Assembly: GCF_003952665.1 (NCBI RefSeq)
Contig: NZ_CP017946.1
Span: 5,227,001 to 5,291,000, forward strand
DNA: 64,000 bases
DNA from: Bosea sp. Tri-49
Lineage (GTDB): Bacteria; Pseudomonadota; Alphaproteobacteria; Rhizobiales; Beijerinckiaceae
Direction: 5' to 3'
The translations under genes and the position numbers were made by a program. Below, one piece after another: positions 61,346 to 64,000 of this stretch (position 1 is the stretch's first letter; each line of letters begins with the position of its first letter). The notes under the pieces are model-generated. The model saw only the letters and a list, made by a program, of their open reading frames with translations, was not told the DNA's origin and made no database searches.

Positions 61346-61750
61346 TCAGGGCCTCACGGTGAAGGCGAAGCTGCCATTGGTGCGGTGGGTGTCGACCGAG
61401 GCCGCGACCCAGTCGACGGTGTAGCGCCCGGGTGCCAACTCGCTCAGCGCGACGAGGAGCTTCTTGCCGCTGGTGTCGGCGAACCGGGCCGCGGCGCTGT
61501 CGACGCGGCGGCCGGCGGCGTCCTTCACGGTGATGCTGGAGAGTTTCTCCTCCAGCTTCTCGGTGAAGCTGATCGAGACCTCGCGCGGAGCGGTGCGGAC
61601 GGTGCTGTCGACCGCCGGGCTGGCGCTGACGAGATGGGCATGGGCGAGCGCAGGCGTCGAGCCGACGATCGCCAGCAGCGCCAGCGTGATCGCGGCCTCG
61701 CGCCGCGTGGGGGACGCGGTGGCTTCTCCGCTTGGGAATTCGATCACCAT
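61346..61750 (-). CDS. copC: Periplasmic copper-binding protein CopC
   Basis: 134 residues. A signal peptide ends ALAHAHLVSASPA, so the mature protein starts with the Cu-binding His (H37, with H39). FTEKLEEKLSSITVKD and the second site ASVDTHRTNGSFAF (Asp120, His122) complete the CopC type Cu(II) site. It overlaps the sulfonate permease gene by 7 bp and precedes CopD by 1 bp, so it is translated with the transporter. Confidence 0.92.
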   Translation of the reverse strand: MVIEFPSGEATASPTRREAAITLALLAIVGSTPALAHAHLVSASPAVDSTVRTAPREVSISFTEKLEEKLSSITVKDAAGRRVDSAAARFADTSGKKLLVALSELAPGRYTVDWVAASVDTHRTNGSFAFTVRP

Positions 61751-62742
61751 TGCACGACGCCTTTCTGCCAGACGAGAAGCCGGTCACGGATGCGGAAGAG
61801 GAGGGTGGTGAGGCCGGAGAACAGCACGGCCATGACCAGCAGCCCGGCATAGAGATGGCCATAGGCGGTCCAGCCGCGAGCCCAGTCGATGTAGTAGCCG
61901 AGGCCAGCCTTGACCCCGATCATCTCGGCGACGACCAGCACGGCGATGCCGTGGCCGAGCCCCATGAACAGGCCGACGAAGAGATGCGGCAGCGAGGCCG
62001 GGATCGCGACGCGCAGCAGCAGGAAGCGCTGGCTGGCGCCGAGTGTGCGGGCGACGTCGTAATAGGCCTTGTCGACGGCGGCGACGCCCGACCAGGTCAG
62101 GATCGTCACCGGGAACCAGGTCGCGAGCGCGACGAGGAAGACGCCAGCGCTGAAGCTCGACGGGAACAGGAACAGCACCAGCGGGATCAGGGCGGTCGTC
62201 GGGATCGGGCCGATGAAGCGCAGGATCGGGCTCGTCCAGTAGCCGACGCGCCGTGTCCAGCCGGTGGCGAGGCCGGTGAGGAAGCCGGCGACCGCGCCAA
62301 AGGCGATCCCCAGCGAGAGCAGCACCAGCGAGGCCCGGATGCCTTCGAGCAGGCGCGGATAATCGCTGGCATAGGCCTCGAGCAGACCCTGCGCCGGCGG
62401 GAAATAGGGCAGGGGCCAATAGCCGGTCTTGGCCGAGGCGATCTGCCAGATCGAGAGCAGCACCGGCAGGGCGATCAACCAGGGGCCGTTCTTCCGGAGC
62501 CAGCGCTCGACGCCGCGCAGGCGGGCGCCGAGGCCGTAGGCGAGCAGCAGGGTCGCGCCGATCAGCCATTGCCCGGCGGCCAGATGCGTGGTCAGGGCAA
62601 AGTCGCGGATGTTCGGCCAGAGCAAGGTGATCGCGCCGGCGGCGCTCCAGGCCAGCGTGGCGAAGACGAGATTGAGGTCGCGCTGGCTGATATCGGCCGG
62701 CACGACCGCGACGGCTCTGTCCGTGATCGCGTGATCAGTCAC
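61744..62742 (-). CDS. ABC transporter permease (SsuC/TauC type)
   Basis: 332 residues from GTG 62742 with an AGGA upstream; a longer frame to 62814 (TTG) is possible. Marks: GYWPLPYFPPAQGLLEAYAS, SLVLLSLGIAFGAVAGFLTG, IPTTALIPLVLFLFPSSFSA and the EAA loop DVARTLGASQRFLLLRVAIP with LPHLFVGLFMGLG. An extra N-terminal pair of helices (LVFATLAWSAAGAITLLWP) precedes the usual core. It works with the binding protein and the partial ATPase. Confidence 0.9.
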   Translation of the reverse strand: MTDHAITDRAVAVVPADISQRDLNLVFATLAWSAAGAITLLWPNIRDFALTTHLAAGQWLIGATLLLAYGLGARLRGVERWLRKNGPWLIALPVLLSIWQIASAKTGYWPLPYFPPAQGLLEAYASDYPRLLEGIRASLVLLSLGIAFGAVAGFLTGLATGWTRRVGYWTSPILRFIGPIPTTALIPLVLFLFPSSFSAGVFLVALATWFPVTILTWSGVAAVDKAYYDVARTLGASQRFLLLRVAIPASLPHLFVGLFMGLGHGIAVLVVAEMIGVKAGLGYYIDWARGWTAYGHLYAGLLVMAVLFSGLTTLLFRIRDRLLVWQKGVVQW

Positions 62743-62819
62743 GGTGTCGGAATCCTGATGACGGGGAGGGCTGGCGGATGCCGGCCGGCATCCGCCCAAG
62801 GAGGTGTGAGCCAAGGACG

Positions 62820-63842
62820 TCAGCCGAGGACGTCGACGGTGATGCGTTCGGCCAACGCCTTGGGATCGGTGCGCGGGCGGATGACGCCGACCGAGCGCAG
62901 GTCGTCGGCATAGAGCGCGACTTCGTCCCGCAGCCGCTTGCCCGAGCCGAAATGATGTTCGTGCGTGTGGCTGCGGATGATCTCGCCGAGGATCGGCTTG
63001 GCGATCGGGCTATAGGCGGTGAAGATCTGCGCGGCTTCGTCGGGGTTGTTCTTGACCCAGTCGGCTGCCTCCAGCAGGGCGCGGGTCAGGGCAGCGCTCG
63101 CCGGCTTGTTGTTCTCGGCAAAATCCTTGCGGACCGCGATGCCGCAGCAGGACAGGTCCTTGTACGGGTCGGTGGTGAGCAGGCCGCCGATCTCATGCAG
63201 TCTGCCCTCATTGTTCTTGAGCACGAGGAAAATGCCTGGGTCGGCATCGACGGCTGCCTGGATCTCGCCCTTCTTGATCGCTTCGCCGAGCAGGTCGACC
63301 GGGTAGACGCGCCAGTCGACCTCGTTGGCCGGGTTGATGCCGGCTTTGAAGAGCTGGACGGCGAGGAAGTTCTTGCCGGCGCTCGCCATGTCGACGACGC
63401 CGATCGACTTGCCCTTCAGCGATTTGTAGTCGACCTCCTGCGAGCCCACCGCCGAGATCACCCGGATGCAGCCGCCATGCAGCGCGCCGGTGAAGCGGAT
63501 GTTGATGCCCTGCTCCAGTGGCTTCAGGAAGCGCAGGATGAAGTTGACGGTGGCGTCGATCTTGCCGGAAGCGACGGCCTCGAGGCTGCCATCGAAGTTG
63601 GAGCCGAACTTGACGATCTCGACGTCGAGCCCGTGCTTGGTGAAGAAGCCCTTCTCGGCCGCCGCCGGCACCGAGATCAGGCAGATGCCGGTGCCGCTCC
63701 AGCCGAGCTTAAGCTTATGCGGCGCGCCTTGCGCCAGCGACGGCGCCGAGCCGAAGCCGGCGGCGATTGGCGCGCCAAGCGCAACAGCAGAGCCGCCGGC
63801 GAGGACCGTGCGGCGGGAGAGAAGCGGACTGTTGTCGGACAT
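62820..63842 (-). CDS. ABC transporter substrate-binding protein (SsuA/NMT1 type)
   Basis: 340 residues. Tat signal LSRRTVLAGGSAVALGAP, cleavage near SLAQGAPH. HKLKLGWSGTGICLISVPAA, EKGFFTKHGLDVEIVKFGSN and SIGVVDMASAGKNFLAVQLF are the usual NMT1/SsuA features, with GCIRVISAVGSQEVDY around the ligand. The ligand may be an alkane- or arylsulfonate. Confidence 0.9.
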   Translation of the reverse strand: MSDNSPLLSRRTVLAGGSAVALGAPIAAGFGSAPSLAQGAPHKLKLGWSGTGICLISVPAAAEKGFFTKHGLDVEIVKFGSNFDGSLEAVASGKIDATVNFILRFLKPLEQGINIRFTGALHGGCIRVISAVGSQEVDYKSLKGKSIGVVDMASAGKNFLAVQLFKAGINPANEVDWRVYPVDLLGEAIKKGEIQAAVDADPGIFLVLKNNEGRLHEIGGLLTTDPYKDLSCCGIAVRKDFAENNKPASAALTRALLEAADWVKNNPDEAAQIFTAYSPIAKPILGEIIRSHTHEHHFGSGKRLRDEVALYADDLRSVGVIRPRTDPKALAERITVDVLG

Positions 63843-63887
63843 GGCGAAATCTCCTCGGGCGAAGGGGAAACAGTCGGAGAGAGGCGG

Positions 63888-64000
63888 CTACCAGCTGGCG
63901 TCGAGCCCGAGCAGGCCGAGGCTTTCGCGGCGCAGTTCGGCAAGGCGCGGATCGCCGCGATGGCGCGGATAGGGCAGGTCGACGGCGAAATCGGCCTTCA
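63888..64000 (-). CDS. ABC transporter ATP-binding protein, C-terminal fragment (SsuB type)
   Basis: Only the last 37 codons are inside the window. The peptide reads ...ADFAVDLPYPRHRGDPRLAE and ends LGLLGLDASW, the standard C-terminal end of TauB/SsuB-type ATPases. Stop TAG at 63890-63888. 45 bp before the binding-protein gene, so it is the upstream member of the operon. Confidence 0.75.
   Translation of the reverse strand, partial: KADFAVDLPYPRHRGDPRLAELRRESLGLLGLDASW

Noticed and set aside
1..64000. Antiphage defence system, toxin-antitoxin pair, integrase or transposase
   Set aside because: No helicase/nuclease pair, toxin, integrase or DDE/Y1 transposase was recognised in the translated frames I read.

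Overview
The window looks like a chromosomal segment of a high-GC alphaproteobacterium of the order Hyphomicrobiales. A Bosea-like genome fits best, but this rests on protein resemblance and intergenic repeat style, since no rRNA or tRNA is present. Gene density is high, with many 1-8 bp start/stop overlaps, many twin-arginine signal peptides, and solute uptake and catabolism genes surrounding a large surface-polysaccharide locus. No rRNA, tRNA, CRISPR array, integrase or insertion sequence was found.

Layout. (1) 1-8.9 kb: the start of a Na+/H+ antiporter. Then a minus-strand block with a branched-chain-amino-acid-type ABC transporter (binding protein, LivH, and a LivM-LivG-LivF triple fusion), a 3-hydroxyacyl-CoA dehydrogenase-like enzyme and a BKACE (beta-keto acid cleavage) enzyme. 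Divergent to it are a GntR/FCD regulator and an SDR dehydrogenase, with a perfect 12-bp palindrome in the shared promoter. (2) 9-33.9 kb: polysaccharide locus. It starts with an SxtJ / DUF5989 / carbamoyltransferase module and a phage-tail-like DUF2793 protein. It continues with a nucleotide-sugar set predicted to make UDP-N-acetyl-L-quinovosamine, the Wzm/Wzt ABC exporter, eight glycosyltransferases, three methyltransferases (TylF, class I, FkbM) and a UDP-HexNAc 6-dehydrogenase. One glycosyltransferase appears to start at CTG. (3) 34-37.4 kb: a metallophosphoesterase coupled to an orphan peptide-type binding protein, with a divergent transglutaminase-like gene. (4) 37.4-45.3 kb: a sugar-acid catabolic cluster with IlvD/Edd dehydratase, DapA/KDA-dehydratase-like lyase, GntR regulator, TctC-type binding protein, RraA-like protein and Tat-exported SMP-30 lactonase. 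A luciferase-like oxidoreductase follows convergently. (5) 45.8-48 kb: eutBC without the rest of a eut operon, then an 0.88-kb gene-poor gap. (6) 48.9-64 kb: two convergent operons. The plus-strand one has a second Liv-type transporter (LivH-LivM fused), two luciferase-like monooxygenases and two AhpD/CMD proteins. The minus-strand one has an SsuABC-type transporter, CopC, CopD, a DszC/SfnB-like flavoprotein and SsuD.

Taken together this is a versatile environmental bacterium. The right end looks like an organosulfur (sulfonate) scavenging island in which CopC/CopD genes are unexpectedly embedded. The CopD carries a cytochrome-c-like tail without a CxxCH haem motif. Other notable points are the probable CTG start inside a 4-bp overlap, the phage-tail-like gene inside the polysaccharide locus, and a family of CGTCAT-bounded palindromic intergenic repeats. 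All functional statements come from reading motifs; no database search was run.
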